NCBI RefSeq assembly: GCF_014196765.1
Contig: NZ_JACIEE010000001.1
Coordinates: 620,001-684,000 of the forward strand
Origin: Mycoplana azooxidifex
Lineage (GTDB): Bacteria; Pseudomonadota; Alphaproteobacteria; Rhizobiales; Rhizobiaceae
Direction of reading: 5' to 3'
Length of the DNA stretch: 64,000 nucleotides
Part shown: piece by piece, positions 52,016 to 60,588 of the stretch
Numbering within the stretch: position 1 is the stretch's first letter
Layout of the letters: every line of letters begins with the position of its first letter
Made by a program: the position numbers and the translations under genes
The notes under the pieces: generated by a model
Told to the model about the DNA's origin: nothing
The model's database searches: none
Seen by the model: only the letters and a program-made list of their open reading frames with translations

Positions 52016-53116
52016 GTGTTGCGCTTTTTCGCTCTCCTCATCGGCCTTCTGCTGTCGACCGGCGCCTGTCTCGCCGACGGCCGTTTTCCCCTGACGGTGA
52101 CCGACGCGCTCGGCCGCGAGGTCACGATCCCCAAAAAGCCCGAGGCGATCCTGCTCGGCAGCGGCTTCAATCTCGTCGCCCTCTCGCTCATCCATCCCGA
52201 TCCCGTCAGCCTGCTTGCAGGCTGGGCGAGCGACATGAAGGGCGACAATCCGGCGATCTACGAGGCCTTCCGCGAAAAATTCCCGAAGATTGCCGACGTG
52301 CCGCTGATCGGCGACGGCACCGGTAACGGCTTCTCCTTCGAGACCATCCTGTCGCTGAAGGCCGATCTCGCCATCCTCGCCAACTGGCAAGCCGATACCG
52401 ATCTCGGCCGCCAGGCGATCGCCTATCTGGAGCAGATCGACGTCCCGGTGATCGTCGTCGACTTCAACAGCGATCCCCTGAGGAACACGCCCGACAACAT
52501 GCGTCTGCTCGGCCGCGTGCTGGAGCGAGACGAGCAGGCGGAATCCTTCGCGCAGTTCTACGAGGAGCACCTGGCGGTGATCCGCGAACGCGTGGCCGCC
52601 CATCCCGAGCCCGGCCCGACCGTGCTCATGGATGCCTTCCCGAACGACCAGGGTTGCTGCTTTGCCTACGGGGTCGGCGGACTGGGCGAATTCATCGGCC
52701 TCACCGGCAGCCGCAACATCGCAGCCGACCTGCCCCGCCAGGGCGGCATCGTCAGCATCGAGTACCTCGTCGCCGCCAACCCGGAAGCCTACATCGCCAC
52801 CGCCTCCCCGGGCGGCACCTACAGCGCCTTCTCCATCGGCCCCGGCGTCGCCCCCGAGGAAGCGCGGCAGACGCTGCGCAACGCCACCGAGCGCCCGATC
52901 CTCGCCGACCTCGCCGCCATCAGGAACGGCCGCGTCTACGGCCTGTGGAACTTCTTCAACGCCGTGCCGCTGAACATCCTCGCCGCCGAGGCCTTCGCCC
53001 ACTGGTTGCGCCCGGACGTCTTCCCCGACGTCGATCCGGGCAAGACGCTGGCCGAGATCAACACCCGCTTCGCGGTCGTCCCCTTCGAGGGCGCCTACTG
53101 GATCAGCCTGAAGTAA
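52016..53116 (+). CDS. Iron-siderophore ABC transporter substrate-binding protein (FecB/FhuD-like)
   Basis: The start is GTG 52016, just after the fhuF stop, with GAGGAAG upstream; 366 residues. A signal peptide (FFALLIGLLLSTGACLA) precedes a type III periplasmic binding protein: VTDALGREVTIPKKPEAILL, LKADLAILANW, and the second lobe with NGRVYGLWNFFNAVPLN. No permease or ATPase gene follows within the window; palindromic repeats fill the next 600 bp. It should carry the ferric siderophore to an inner-membrane transporter encoded elsewhere. Confidence 0.85.
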   Translation: MLRFFALLIGLLLSTGACLADGRFPLTVTDALGREVTIPKKPEAILLGSGFNLVALSLIHPDPVSLLAGWASDMKGDNPAIYEAFREKFPKIADVPLIGDGTGNGFSFETILSLKADLAILANWQADTDLGRQAIAYLEQIDVPVIVVDFNSDPLRNTPDNMRLLGRVLERDEQAESFAQFYEEHLAVIRERVAAHPEPGPTVLMDAFPNDQGCCFAYGVGGLGEFIGLTGSRNIAADLPRQGGIVSIEYLVAANPEAYIATASPGGTYSAFSIGPGVAPEEARQTLRNATERPILADLAAIRNGRVYGLWNFFNAVPLNILAAEAFAHWLRPDVFPDVDPGKTLAEINTRFAVVPFEGAYWISLK

Positions 53117-53126
53117 CTGCGCCCCT

Positions 53127-53585
53127 CTTCTCCCCTCGGGGAGAAGGTGGCCCGCAGGGCCGGATGAGGGGGCCTGCCACTGCCGCCAGCATCCGCCGCA
53201 CCCCCTCATCGCCTCGCTACGCTCCGGCACTTCTCCCCAGTGGGGAAAAGACACCTGTGGCAACTCCCTGCCCTCCTCACGGCTTTGTCTATGGGTTTAA
53301 GCGAAAAGTCTGCGCCGATCCTCCGCACCCTTCTTCTCCCCACCGGGGAGAAGGTGGCCCGAAGGGCCGGATGAGGGGGCTTGCCACTGCCACCGGCATC
53401 TACCGCTCCCCCTCATCGCCTCGCTGCGCTCCGGCACTTCTCCACGACGGGGAGAAGACACCCGCGGCAACGCCCTGCCCTCCTCACGGCTTTGCCTACG
53501 GGATTGGCGAGAAGTCTGCGGAAATCGCCGAGCCCCTCTTCTCCCCTCGGGGAGAAGGTGGCCCGAAGGGTCGGATGAAGGGGTT
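53127..53585. repeat. Tandem array (about 2.2 copies of a 205-bp unit) of palindromic repeats
   Basis: Units begin at 53127, 53333 and 53538 (spacings 206 and 205). Each unit holds a CTTCTCCCC-GGGGAGAAG palindrome with the TGGCCCG(C/A)AGGGCCGG arm, a CCCTCATCGCCTCGCT stretch, a second inverted palindrome, and TGCCCTCCTCACGGCTTTG. The third copy is partial. With flanks this makes a 665-bp gene-free gap (53117-53781). Confidence 0.85.
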
Positions 53586-53781
53586 TGCTGCGGCAAGGCC
53601 GTCGCCCGATTTATCCTCGCGGTCGGTGCTGCATCCGATCACAAGTTTGCGAGAAAAGCAGCCGGTACGCCAAAAGCGTCGCGAATGTCGCACCGCATTC
53701 CCGCGCATCCCCAAGTGAATGGTTGCGAAGGCCTTTTGGCTTCACCCGCATCACGCTATATGGATGGCGAGGAGGATCTTG

Positions 53782-54303
53782 ATGATCTGGGCATTCGCTG
53801 TCGTCGCCGTCGCCACGCTCTATCTCGCCTTGCGCTTCAAGCGCTTCCAGAGCTGGGTCGAGCCGGTGCTGACGATCACCGTCGCGATCGGCCTGGCCTC
53901 GGCAGCCCTCATCTGGCTGACAGACAGCCGCAGCGTCGTGCCGGAACCGGTCGTTCCCCGCAACGCGATCGCGCCCGAGGAGATCGTGCTCTCCGACCTG
54001 CAGTTCACCGTCGGCCAGCCGGTGACGAGCTACCGGGTCACCGGCACCGTCACCAACAACAGCACCGCCACGCTCCAGTCGCTGCGCCTGACCATCACGC
54101 TTGCCAACTGCCCCGGCGGCGCCTGCACGCCGGTCGGAACCGACAGCGGCATGGTCCTCGTCCGCGTGCTGCCGGGCCAGAGCCAGCCCTTCACCACCTT
54201 CGCCGTCTTCACCGGCAGCGACCTTGTGAAGATCACCGACCCGCAGTGGTCATGGTCCGTCAGCGACGTGCGTGCGCTTCCGCGATCAATCCCGGCACAA
54301 TGA
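53782..54303 (+). CDS. Hypothetical membrane-anchored protein with FxLYD-like domain
   Basis: Start ATG 53782 chosen for AGGAGG six bases upstream; an upstream ATG at 53764 is in frame. 173 residues. Two N-terminal hydrophobic helices (MIWAFAVVAVATLYLALRF and VLTITVAIGLASAALIWL) are followed by a probable periplasmic domain with an immunoglobulin-like pattern (VTGTVTNNSTATLQSLRLTI, VLPGQSQPFTTFAVF), close to the FxLYD domain. Two cysteines (NCPGGAC) could pair. Converges on the MttB-type gene. Function unknown. Confidence 0.7.
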   Translation: MIWAFAVVAVATLYLALRFKRFQSWVEPVLTITVAIGLASAALIWLTDSRSVVPEPVVPRNAIAPEEIVLSDLQFTVGQPVTSYRVTGTVTNNSTATLQSLRLTITLANCPGGACTPVGTDSGMVLVRVLPGQSQPFTTFAVFTGSDLVKITDPQWSWSVSDVRALPRSIPAQ

Positions 54304-54350
54304 GACCGGGACGCCGGGGCGCATGAGCGGTCGGACCGGGGGCGTTCCGT

Positions 54351-55895
54351 TCAGAAATAGATCCTGAATTTCTCCCGCACCGCCCGGTCCACCTCCGGAT
54401 CGAACAGCGGCCCGCCGGCTTCGGCGAGGATGCGGTTCTTCCGCTCGATCGCCCTGGCGATCAGGTCCGGCTTGCCGATCTCGGCCCATTCCTTCGGGCT
54501 CGTGCGGTCGGCCACGGCGGGATAGATGTATTCGGTCTGCATCAGCGACAGCGTCTGCGGGTCGCCGAGATAGTGCCCTGGCCCGTCGATGCAGACGGAG
54601 CGCATCGTCTCCAACGAAACCGAATCCTCGGTGACGTCGATGCCGCGCACACAGCGCTGCACCTGGCCGAGCAGGTCGTCGCCGAGCACCAGGCTCTCCA
54701 GGCAGAAGCCGAGCAGCGAGGCATGCATGCCGACCGCCTCGTAGACCATGTTGAGCCCCGAAAGCCCCGCCATGACGTTCGAGATCGCCTGCTCCCAGCC
54801 GGCCTGCATGTCCGGCAGCTTGGCATCGGCGATGCCGGCCGCAGCCCCGCCCGGCAGCCCGTAAAACTGGTGCATCTGCGCGCAGCCGGCGGTCAGCAGC
54901 GCCTGCTCGCCCGACCCGCCCGACATGGCGCCCGTCCTCAGGTCGGAGACGAACGGCCAGGTGCCGAAGACCGCCGGGTGGCCGGGCGCCATGGCGTTCA
55001 CATAGACGACGCCCGCCAGGCATTCGGCGACGGCCTGCACGATCGCGGTCGCCAGCGGCGCCGGCGCCGTCGCCCCCGCCTGCCCAGCGGAAAGCAGCAG
55101 GATCGGCATGCCGGCGCGGATGCAGGCCTCCATGGTGATGCAGCTCTCTTCGGCGAACTTCATCGGCGGCACGACGAAGCAGTTGGAGTTCGACACGAAC
55201 GGCCGCGCCCGCCACTTGTCCTCCCCGCCCGCCATCATGTGGATCAGGTCGAAGGAGCCTGCGACGTGCGAAGGATCGGAGAAGCTCGTGCCGACGTGCT
55301 TGGAGGTGCCCGCGCAGCAGCCATAGAGCGTGTTGATGTCCATCAGGAAGTTGTCGGCGACGTCCCGGCACACCATCGCCCGCTGGAAGAAGTGCACGTT
55401 GTCGAGGTGGTGGACGAGTTGGGCGGCGTTGTAGAGATCCTTGGCAGTGGATTCGCGATACTCCCGCTTCTCGACGTCGACGATGTGCACCGCCGCCCCC
55501 GCGGTGCCGTAGTAGACGCGCGTGCCGGTCAGTTCCAGGTCGTATTTCGGATCGCGGCCGAACAGCGTGATGTCGCGCGCGGCGATCGAAAGCATGTCCT
55601 CGACCAGCGCGCGGGGAAAGCGGATGCGCCCGTCCTCGCCGAGGATCGCGCCGGCACCGGTCATGATCTCGATGCCGGACTTCGGCGCATTGGCAAGACC
55701 GATGTTCTCCAGCGCATCGAGCGCCGCCTCGTGGATCCGGCGCACCCCCGCCTCGCTCAGCGGCCTGTACTGCCCGCCCGAAAGCCCCGGGCGAACCGGA
55801 CGGACGTTCTCCGCCAGCGGCGCTGCCCGCATGGCGACGCGCGCGGCGCGCCCGCCGGCCCGCCGGGACGTCTGGGTTGCCTCAGTTATGCTCAT
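54351..55895 (-). CDS. Trimethylamine methyltransferase (MttB) superfamily protein without pyrrolysine codon
   Basis: 514 residues from ATG 55895, behind GGAGGG. MttB family by RPLSEAGVRRIHEAALDALE, KSGIEIMTGAGA, RVYYGTAGAAVHI, GMPILLLSAGQAGATAP and GGSGEQALL blocks across the full length. There is no in-frame TAG, so this is a non-pyrrolysine member. Characterised ones demethylate glycine betaine, proline betaine, carnitine or gamma-butyrobetaine onto a corrinoid protein. No corrinoid-protein or activase gene is in the window. Neighbours (Rieske oxygenase, dimethylglycine-type flavoproteins) point to a methylated amine substrate. Confidence 0.88.
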   Translation of the reverse strand: MSITEATQTSRRAGGRAARVAMRAAPLAENVRPVRPGLSGGQYRPLSEAGVRRIHEAALDALENIGLANAPKSGIEIMTGAGAILGEDGRIRFPRALVEDMLSIAARDITLFGRDPKYDLELTGTRVYYGTAGAAVHIVDVEKREYRESTAKDLYNAAQLVHHLDNVHFFQRAMVCRDVADNFLMDINTLYGCCAGTSKHVGTSFSDPSHVAGSFDLIHMMAGGEDKWRARPFVSNSNCFVVPPMKFAEESCITMEACIRAGMPILLLSAGQAGATAPAPLATAIVQAVAECLAGVVYVNAMAPGHPAVFGTWPFVSDLRTGAMSGGSGEQALLTAGCAQMHQFYGLPGGAAAGIADAKLPDMQAGWEQAISNVMAGLSGLNMVYEAVGMHASLLGFCLESLVLGDDLLGQVQRCVRGIDVTEDSVSLETMRSVCIDGPGHYLGDPQTLSLMQTEYIYPAVADRTSPKEWAEIGKPDLIARAIERKNRILAEAGGPLFDPEVDRAVREKFRIYF

Positions 55896-56089
55896 TGCGC
55901 CCTCCACATGCTGCAGCCTTGCGCGACAGTTGCGCGCGAAAGCGGATTCAGAACGTCAACGCGTCCGCGTAGTCCGTTGTTTCAATTCCATTCTCTCCGG
56001 TGGTGATCGGCCCCGACAACCTTGGAAAACCGGTATTCTTCCGCTCGCACAGCGCCACTATCTGGCGCCCACCGCCCCTCCGAGCACCG

Positions 56090-56210
56090 TCATGCCGGAC
56101 CCGATCCGGCATCCAGCGCGCGCAAGTCCTTGCGCGTAGGAAGTGCACTTTCCCACGCCGCCGACGCGGCGTGGCTGGACCCCGGATCTAGTCCGGGGTG
56201 ACGGAGGTGG
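56090..56210. repeat. Palindromic intergenic repeats (GTCATGCCGG family)
   Basis: GTCATGCCGGACCCGATCCG (from 56090) has the same head as the element at 33084. It is followed by small hairpins (CGCGCAAGTCCTTGCGCG at about 56117-56134, CGCCGCCGACGCGGCG) and CCCCGGATCTAGTCCGGGG at about 56178-56196. They lie in the 419-bp gap between the MttB-type and Rieske genes, where nothing else is visible. Confidence 0.7.
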
Positions 56211-56314
56211 GTGGTTTGCCACCAGCGCAATCCGCCTCCACCGCAGCCCGCGTCTGCGCTCAACGCAACCCGAATCCGGGACGCAAAGCGAAGACAGTCT
56301 TCGCCCCCGCCCCC

Positions 56315-57547
56315 TCAGGCCCGGCTGATCTCGTCCAGGTACCAGTCGATGTAGCGCAGTTCGTTCTGCTCCATCGGCGCGATCGGGCCCGGCTCGAAGT
56401 AGTGCGAGCGCACGCCGCGCGACGTGTGCTCGATGATCGCCTTGTCCTCGTCGGTGGTGACCTTCCAGAGCCAGGTCAGCCGGTCGAGGTCGTAGTCGCG
56501 CCCGGCCTCGGCCTTGCCGTCCACCAGCCAGATCAGCTCCATCTCGCAGGTCCCGGCCGTCTTCGGGATGAAGCGATAGATCATGCCGTGGTCGGGGTAG
56601 CAGACGAGGAAGGTCGTGCCGCCGAGGTGGATCGAGGTGACGCCACCGTCGAAATCGGTGAAGCGCCCCATCAGCGGGGCCACGGCGCCGCCGTCCTCGC
56701 TGCCGCTCTTCACCCCCTCGTAGAGCGCGTAGCGGAAGGCGTGGATCGCCTCCTTGCCACCTTCCGAAGTCTGCCAGTGGTTGCCCGAGCCGACCTCGAT
56801 GCCGAGCGAACACGTGCGCTGCTCCATCTCAGCGTTCATCGCCTCGATCATGTGCAGCGGCTGCTCCAGCGCATGGGTCTGCGAATATTCTGGATGCGCC
56901 GGGCCGCAGTGGTAGCACTCGACATAGTTCTCGACCGCGAGCTTCCAGTTGGCGTCGACCGGATAACTCTCCCGGTGCGCGACCTTCGCGTTCGCCCAGC
57001 CATACTGGCCGCAGGTCGCACGCAGCAGGTGCTCGACCTCGGTGAAATCCAGCGGCGTCTTCGCGAAGGAGACGAAAACGAGCCCCTCGACCACCCGCAC
57101 ATGCAGCTTCTTCAGCCCGTGGTCCTCGCGCTTGAATTCCTTCGGCATCAGCCGGGCGGCGCGCAGTGCACCGTCATTGCCATAGGTCCAGGCATGGTAG
57201 GGGCAGACGAAGACACGGGCATTGCCCTTGTCCTTCGTGCAGACCTCGGCGCCGCGATGGCGACAGACGTTGAGGATGGCGTGGATCGACCCGTCGGCAT
57301 GCCGCGTCAGGATCACCTGCTCGTCGGCCATGCGGAACACCTCGAAGTCGTTGGCGTTCGGGATCACGCTCTCATGGGCGACACAGTGCCAGTGCCGGCG
57401 GAACACCCGCTCCAGGTCGCGCTCGTAGATGTCCTGGTCGTGGTAGAAGGCGCGCGCCAAGCCGTGGCCCGGCCGGTGCTCGGCGACGAGACGATCGATC
57501 CGGTCGCCGGATGGCGTATTGAGGTCCTTCAGATCGGAAACGATCAC
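56315..57547 (-). CDS. Rieske non-heme iron oxygenase, alpha subunit, betaine-demethylase type (GbcA/Stc2/CntA-like)
   Basis: 410 residues; the start is GTG 57547 with GGAG upstream. The Rieske centre is CRHRGAEVC (CxH) followed by CPYHAW (CxxH) at about 94-118. The mononuclear iron site has ENYVECYHCGPAHPEY (two His). The spacing and C-terminal MELIWLVDGKAEAGRDYDLD fit enzymes that hydroxylate N-methyl groups of glycine betaine, stachydrine or carnitine. The reductase partner (GbcB-like) is not in the window. Glycine betaine is the most likely substrate because dimethylglycine-type dehydrogenases follow; the choice is not proven. Confidence 0.88.
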   Translation of the reverse strand: MIVSDLKDLNTPSGDRIDRLVAEHRPGHGLARAFYHDQDIYERDLERVFRRHWHCVAHESVIPNANDFEVFRMADEQVILTRHADGSIHAILNVCRHRGAEVCTKDKGNARVFVCPYHAWTYGNDGALRAARLMPKEFKREDHGLKKLHVRVVEGLVFVSFAKTPLDFTEVEHLLRATCGQYGWANAKVAHRESYPVDANWKLAVENYVECYHCGPAHPEYSQTHALEQPLHMIEAMNAEMEQRTCSLGIEVGSGNHWQTSEGGKEAIHAFRYALYEGVKSGSEDGGAVAPLMGRFTDFDGGVTSIHLGGTTFLVCYPDHGMIYRFIPKTAGTCEMELIWLVDGKAEAGRDYDLDRLTWLWKVTTDEDKAIIEHTSRGVRSHYFEPGPIAPMEQNELRYIDWYLDEISRA

Positions 57548-57587
57548 CTGTCAGCTCCATGAAACGAGAGGGTGGAAAAGAACGCGT

Positions 57588-58064
57588 TCATTTTTCGGCC
57601 TGCTGGAAGTACGGTCTCGCCTTCAGGTGCAGCATCACCACCGGATAGGCCATCAGCAGCGCGCCGCCGACAAAGGCGGCAATGCCGGTTGCAAGGTCGA
57701 GATGCCCCTCCTCCGCCGCCTTCACGAAGATCGCGGTCCCGAGCGGCAAAAACAGCACCACCGCGGTGGCGAGACCCGGCGAGAAGCGCCCCTTCGTCCG
57801 GATCACCGGCAGAATGTGGAAGAAGATGGCGTTGATCAGCATCAGCGCGGCGAAGACCAGCGGGATCAGCGGCACGGTCGGCGCCAGTTGCGCCTGCGCG
57901 ATGCCGACCGCGATCACGACCGCGTTGGTGACGTAGAAGTCCTCCCATTCGACCGGCAGCCCGATGACGCCGCGCGCCCAGTTCCGCCAGTCGAACGTAT
58001 GCTCTTCCATGACATGGATGGCGTAGGCCGCCATCGCCAGCCAGGCGAGATCCTGCAAGCTCAT
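57588..58064 (-). CDS. HXXEE-domain membrane protein
   Basis: Start ATG 58064 (MSLQDLAWLA) behind GGAGGG; 158 residues with four or five hydrophobic helices. The motif IHVMEEH near residue 15 (His-x-x-Glu-Glu), an Asn in YVTNAVV and NAIFFHILP near the centre are the conserved polar residues of the HXXEE family. The family is of unknown function, possibly metal-binding in the membrane. Its place between the Rieske and flavoprotein genes suggests that it belongs to the methylated-amine operon. Confidence 0.8.
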   Translation of the reverse strand: MSLQDLAWLAMAAYAIHVMEEHTFDWRNWARGVIGLPVEWEDFYVTNAVVIAVGIAQAQLAPTVPLIPLVFAALMLINAIFFHILPVIRTKGRFSPGLATAVVLFLPLGTAIFVKAAEEGHLDLATGIAAFVGGALLMAYPVVMLHLKARPYFQQAEK

Positions 58065-58140
58065 CTGAACCCTCCAGCCAGGCCGCGTGCGGGCGGCAAC
58101 CACAATCGAAAATTTCCGTCTGCTGTCTTGAATGCCTGCC

Positions 58141-60588
58141 TTACATGCGAACCCGCGCAGACTTCGGATCGTACATCGGCGAAAGCGAGGCTTCCGCCTT
58201 CACGCGGACGCCGGCGATCTCGATCTCGTAGTCCGACGCCAGCACCTCTTCCTCGCTCTCGCCCTCGCAGGGCACGTAGCCCATGCCGATCGCGCCGCCG
58301 AGGAAATGGCCGTAGTTGCCCGAGGTAATGGTCGAGACGATCCTGCCGTCGCGCACCAGCGCCTCGTTGTGAAACAACAGCGGCTCCGGATCGGCGAGCC
58401 TGAACTGCACCATCCGCCGCTTCAGCCCCTTATCCTGCCTGCGCAGAACAGCCTCGCGGCCGATGAAATCACCCTTGTTGACCCTGACCGCAAAGCCGAG
58501 GCCGGCTTCCAGCACGTGGTCCTCGTCGGTGATGTCGTGGCCGAAATGGCGGAAGGCCTTCTCGATCCGGCAGCTGTCCAGCGTGTGCAGGCCGCAGAGC
58601 CTGAGGCCCACATCGGCGCCCGCTTCCTCCAGCGCCTCGAACACGTGCGCCGTCTGGTCGGTGGAGACGTAGAGCTCCCAGCCGAGTTCGCCGACATAGG
58701 TGACGCGGTGGGCGCGGGCGAGGCCCATGCCGATCTCGATCTGGCGGGCCGTGGCGAAGGGATGGCTCGCGTTGGAGAGGTCGTTCGGGCTGACCTTGCC
58801 CATCAGCTCGCGCGCCTTCGGCCCCATCACGCACAGCACGCTCTCGCCCGCCGTCACGTCGGTGATGACGACGAACTCGTCGCTCAGGTGCTTGCGTAGC
58901 CAGGCGAGGTCGCGCTGCAGCGTGGCACCGGGCACGACGAGGAGAAACGCGGTCTGAGAAAGACGCGTCACCGTCAGGTCGCTCTCGATGCCGCCGCGGG
59001 CGTTCAGCATCTGCGTATAGACGATACGGCCGGGGGCGACGTCCATCTGGTTGGCGCACATCCGCTGCAGGAAGGCGAGTGCATCGCGTCCCTCCACCCG
59101 GATTTTGCCGAACGAGGTCATGTCGAACAGGCCGACACCGTTGCGCACGGCCATATGCTCGTCGCGCTGGTTCTCGAACCAGTTCTGCCGCTTCCAGCTG
59201 TATTTGTATTCCCGCTCCTGCCCTTCTTTGGCGAACCAGTTGGCACGCTCCCAGCCGGCGACCTCTCCGAAAACGGCGCCGCGGGCCTTCAGGTGCTCGT
59301 GGATCGGCGAGCGACGGACGCCGCGCGCGGTCGCCATCTGGCGATAGGGAAAGTGGTCGGCATACAGCAGCCCGAGCGTCTCGGACACCCGGTCTTTCAG
59401 ATAGGCACGGTTCCTCTGGAACGGCTGCGCCCGGCGGATGTCGACTTCCCACAGGTCGAACGGCGGCTCGCCGTCGTTCATCCATTGCGCGAGCGCCATG
59501 CCCGCGCCGCCCGAAGAGACGATGCCGATCGAATTGTAGCCGGCCGCGACCCAGTAGCCCTTCAATTCCGGCGCCTCGCCGAGATAGTAGCGGTCGTCCG
59601 GTGTAAAACTTTCCGGGCCATTGAAGAAGGTGTGGATGCCGGCGGTTTCCAGCATGGGCATGCGGTTGATCGCGTTTTCGAGGATCGGCTGGAAGTGATC
59701 GAAATCCTCCGGCAGCTGATCGAAGCAAAAATCCTCGCTGATGCCGTCCATGCCCCACGGCTTGGCCTTCAGCTCGAAGGCGCCGATCAGCATCTTGCCG
59801 GCGTCCTCCTTGTAGTAGGTGCATTCGTCCGGCACGCGCAGCACGGGGAGCCGTTGCAGGTTCGGGATCGGTTCGGTGACGATGTAGAAATGCTCGCAGG
59901 CGTGCAGCGGCAGCGTCACGCCTGACATGTCGGCGAGCGTGCGCCCCCACATGCCGGCGGCGTTGACGACGTTCTCCGTCTCGATGGTGAAGGTCTCGCC
60001 GTCCCGCTCGCAGGTGACACCCGTCACCCGGCCGTCTTTGGTGACGACCGATGTGACCTTGACGTTCTCGATCACCGTCGCGCCGTTCTGCCGCGCGCCC
60101 TTTGCCAGCGCCATCGCGATGTTCGCCGGATCGCACTGGCCATCAAGCGGTAGGTGCACCGCGGCCTTCACATCAGCCGTGTTGAGGTGCGGATACATCG
60201 CCTTCACCTCGTCGACGGTGATTTCGCGCACGTCGATGTCAAAGGCGCGGGCGAGCGAGGCCTGGCGATAGATCTCTTGCCTGCGCTCGTCCGTCAGCGC
60301 CACGGTCATCGAGCCGCACTGGCGCATGCCGGTGCCGATACCGGTCTCGGCTTCGAGTTTGGTGTAGAGGTCGGCCGAATATTTCGCGAGCCGCGTCATG
60401 TTCTGCGAGGCGCGCAGCTGGCCGATCAGGCCGGCCGCATGCCAGGTCGTGCCGGACGTCAACTGCTTGCGCTCCAGCAGGACCACCTCCGTCCAGCCGA
60501 GCTTGGCGAGGTGATAGGCGACCGAGCAGCCGGAAACGCCGCCGCCGATGATGACCGCGCGGGCCTTTGAGGGAATAGGCTTGCTCAT
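58141..60588 (-). CDS. Dimethylglycine/sarcosine dehydrogenase-like flavoprotein (FAD domain plus GcvT domain), paralog B
   Basis: 815 residues from ATG 60588, overlapping the upstream paralog stop (ATGA). Domains: DAO-type FAD domain (VIIGGGVSGCSVAYHL; TTWHAAG at about 47-53, where His carries the covalent flavin in the family), FAO_M linker (about 370-420) and a GcvT folate-binding domain with its C-terminal barrel (about 430-815; GELGWELYVS, GMGYVPCEGES). It should demethylate dimethylglycine or sarcosine, passing formaldehyde-level carbon to tetrahydrofolate. Which of the two substrates belongs to this paralog is unknown. Confidence 0.87.
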   Translation of the reverse strand: MSKPIPSKARAVIIGGGVSGCSVAYHLAKLGWTEVVLLERKQLTSGTTWHAAGLIGQLRASQNMTRLAKYSADLYTKLEAETGIGTGMRQCGSMTVALTDERRQEIYRQASLARAFDIDVREITVDEVKAMYPHLNTADVKAAVHLPLDGQCDPANIAMALAKGARQNGATVIENVKVTSVVTKDGRVTGVTCERDGETFTIETENVVNAAGMWGRTLADMSGVTLPLHACEHFYIVTEPIPNLQRLPVLRVPDECTYYKEDAGKMLIGAFELKAKPWGMDGISEDFCFDQLPEDFDHFQPILENAINRMPMLETAGIHTFFNGPESFTPDDRYYLGEAPELKGYWVAAGYNSIGIVSSGGAGMALAQWMNDGEPPFDLWEVDIRRAQPFQRNRAYLKDRVSETLGLLYADHFPYRQMATARGVRRSPIHEHLKARGAVFGEVAGWERANWFAKEGQEREYKYSWKRQNWFENQRDEHMAVRNGVGLFDMTSFGKIRVEGRDALAFLQRMCANQMDVAPGRIVYTQMLNARGGIESDLTVTRLSQTAFLLVVPGATLQRDLAWLRKHLSDEFVVITDVTAGESVLCVMGPKARELMGKVSPNDLSNASHPFATARQIEIGMGLARAHRVTYVGELGWELYVSTDQTAHVFEALEEAGADVGLRLCGLHTLDSCRIEKAFRHFGHDITDEDHVLEAGLGFAVRVNKGDFIGREAVLRRQDKGLKRRMVQFRLADPEPLLFHNEALVRDGRIVSTITSGNYGHFLGGAIGMGYVPCEGESEEEVLASDYEIEIAGVRVKAEASLSPMYDPKSARVRM

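Noticed and set aside
53127-53585. CRISPR array
   Set aside because: Units of 205 bp with internal palindromes and no short constant repeat/variable spacer pattern; no cas genes.
54351-55895. Pyrrolysine-containing MttB
   Set aside because: The frame has no in-frame TAG and is full length.
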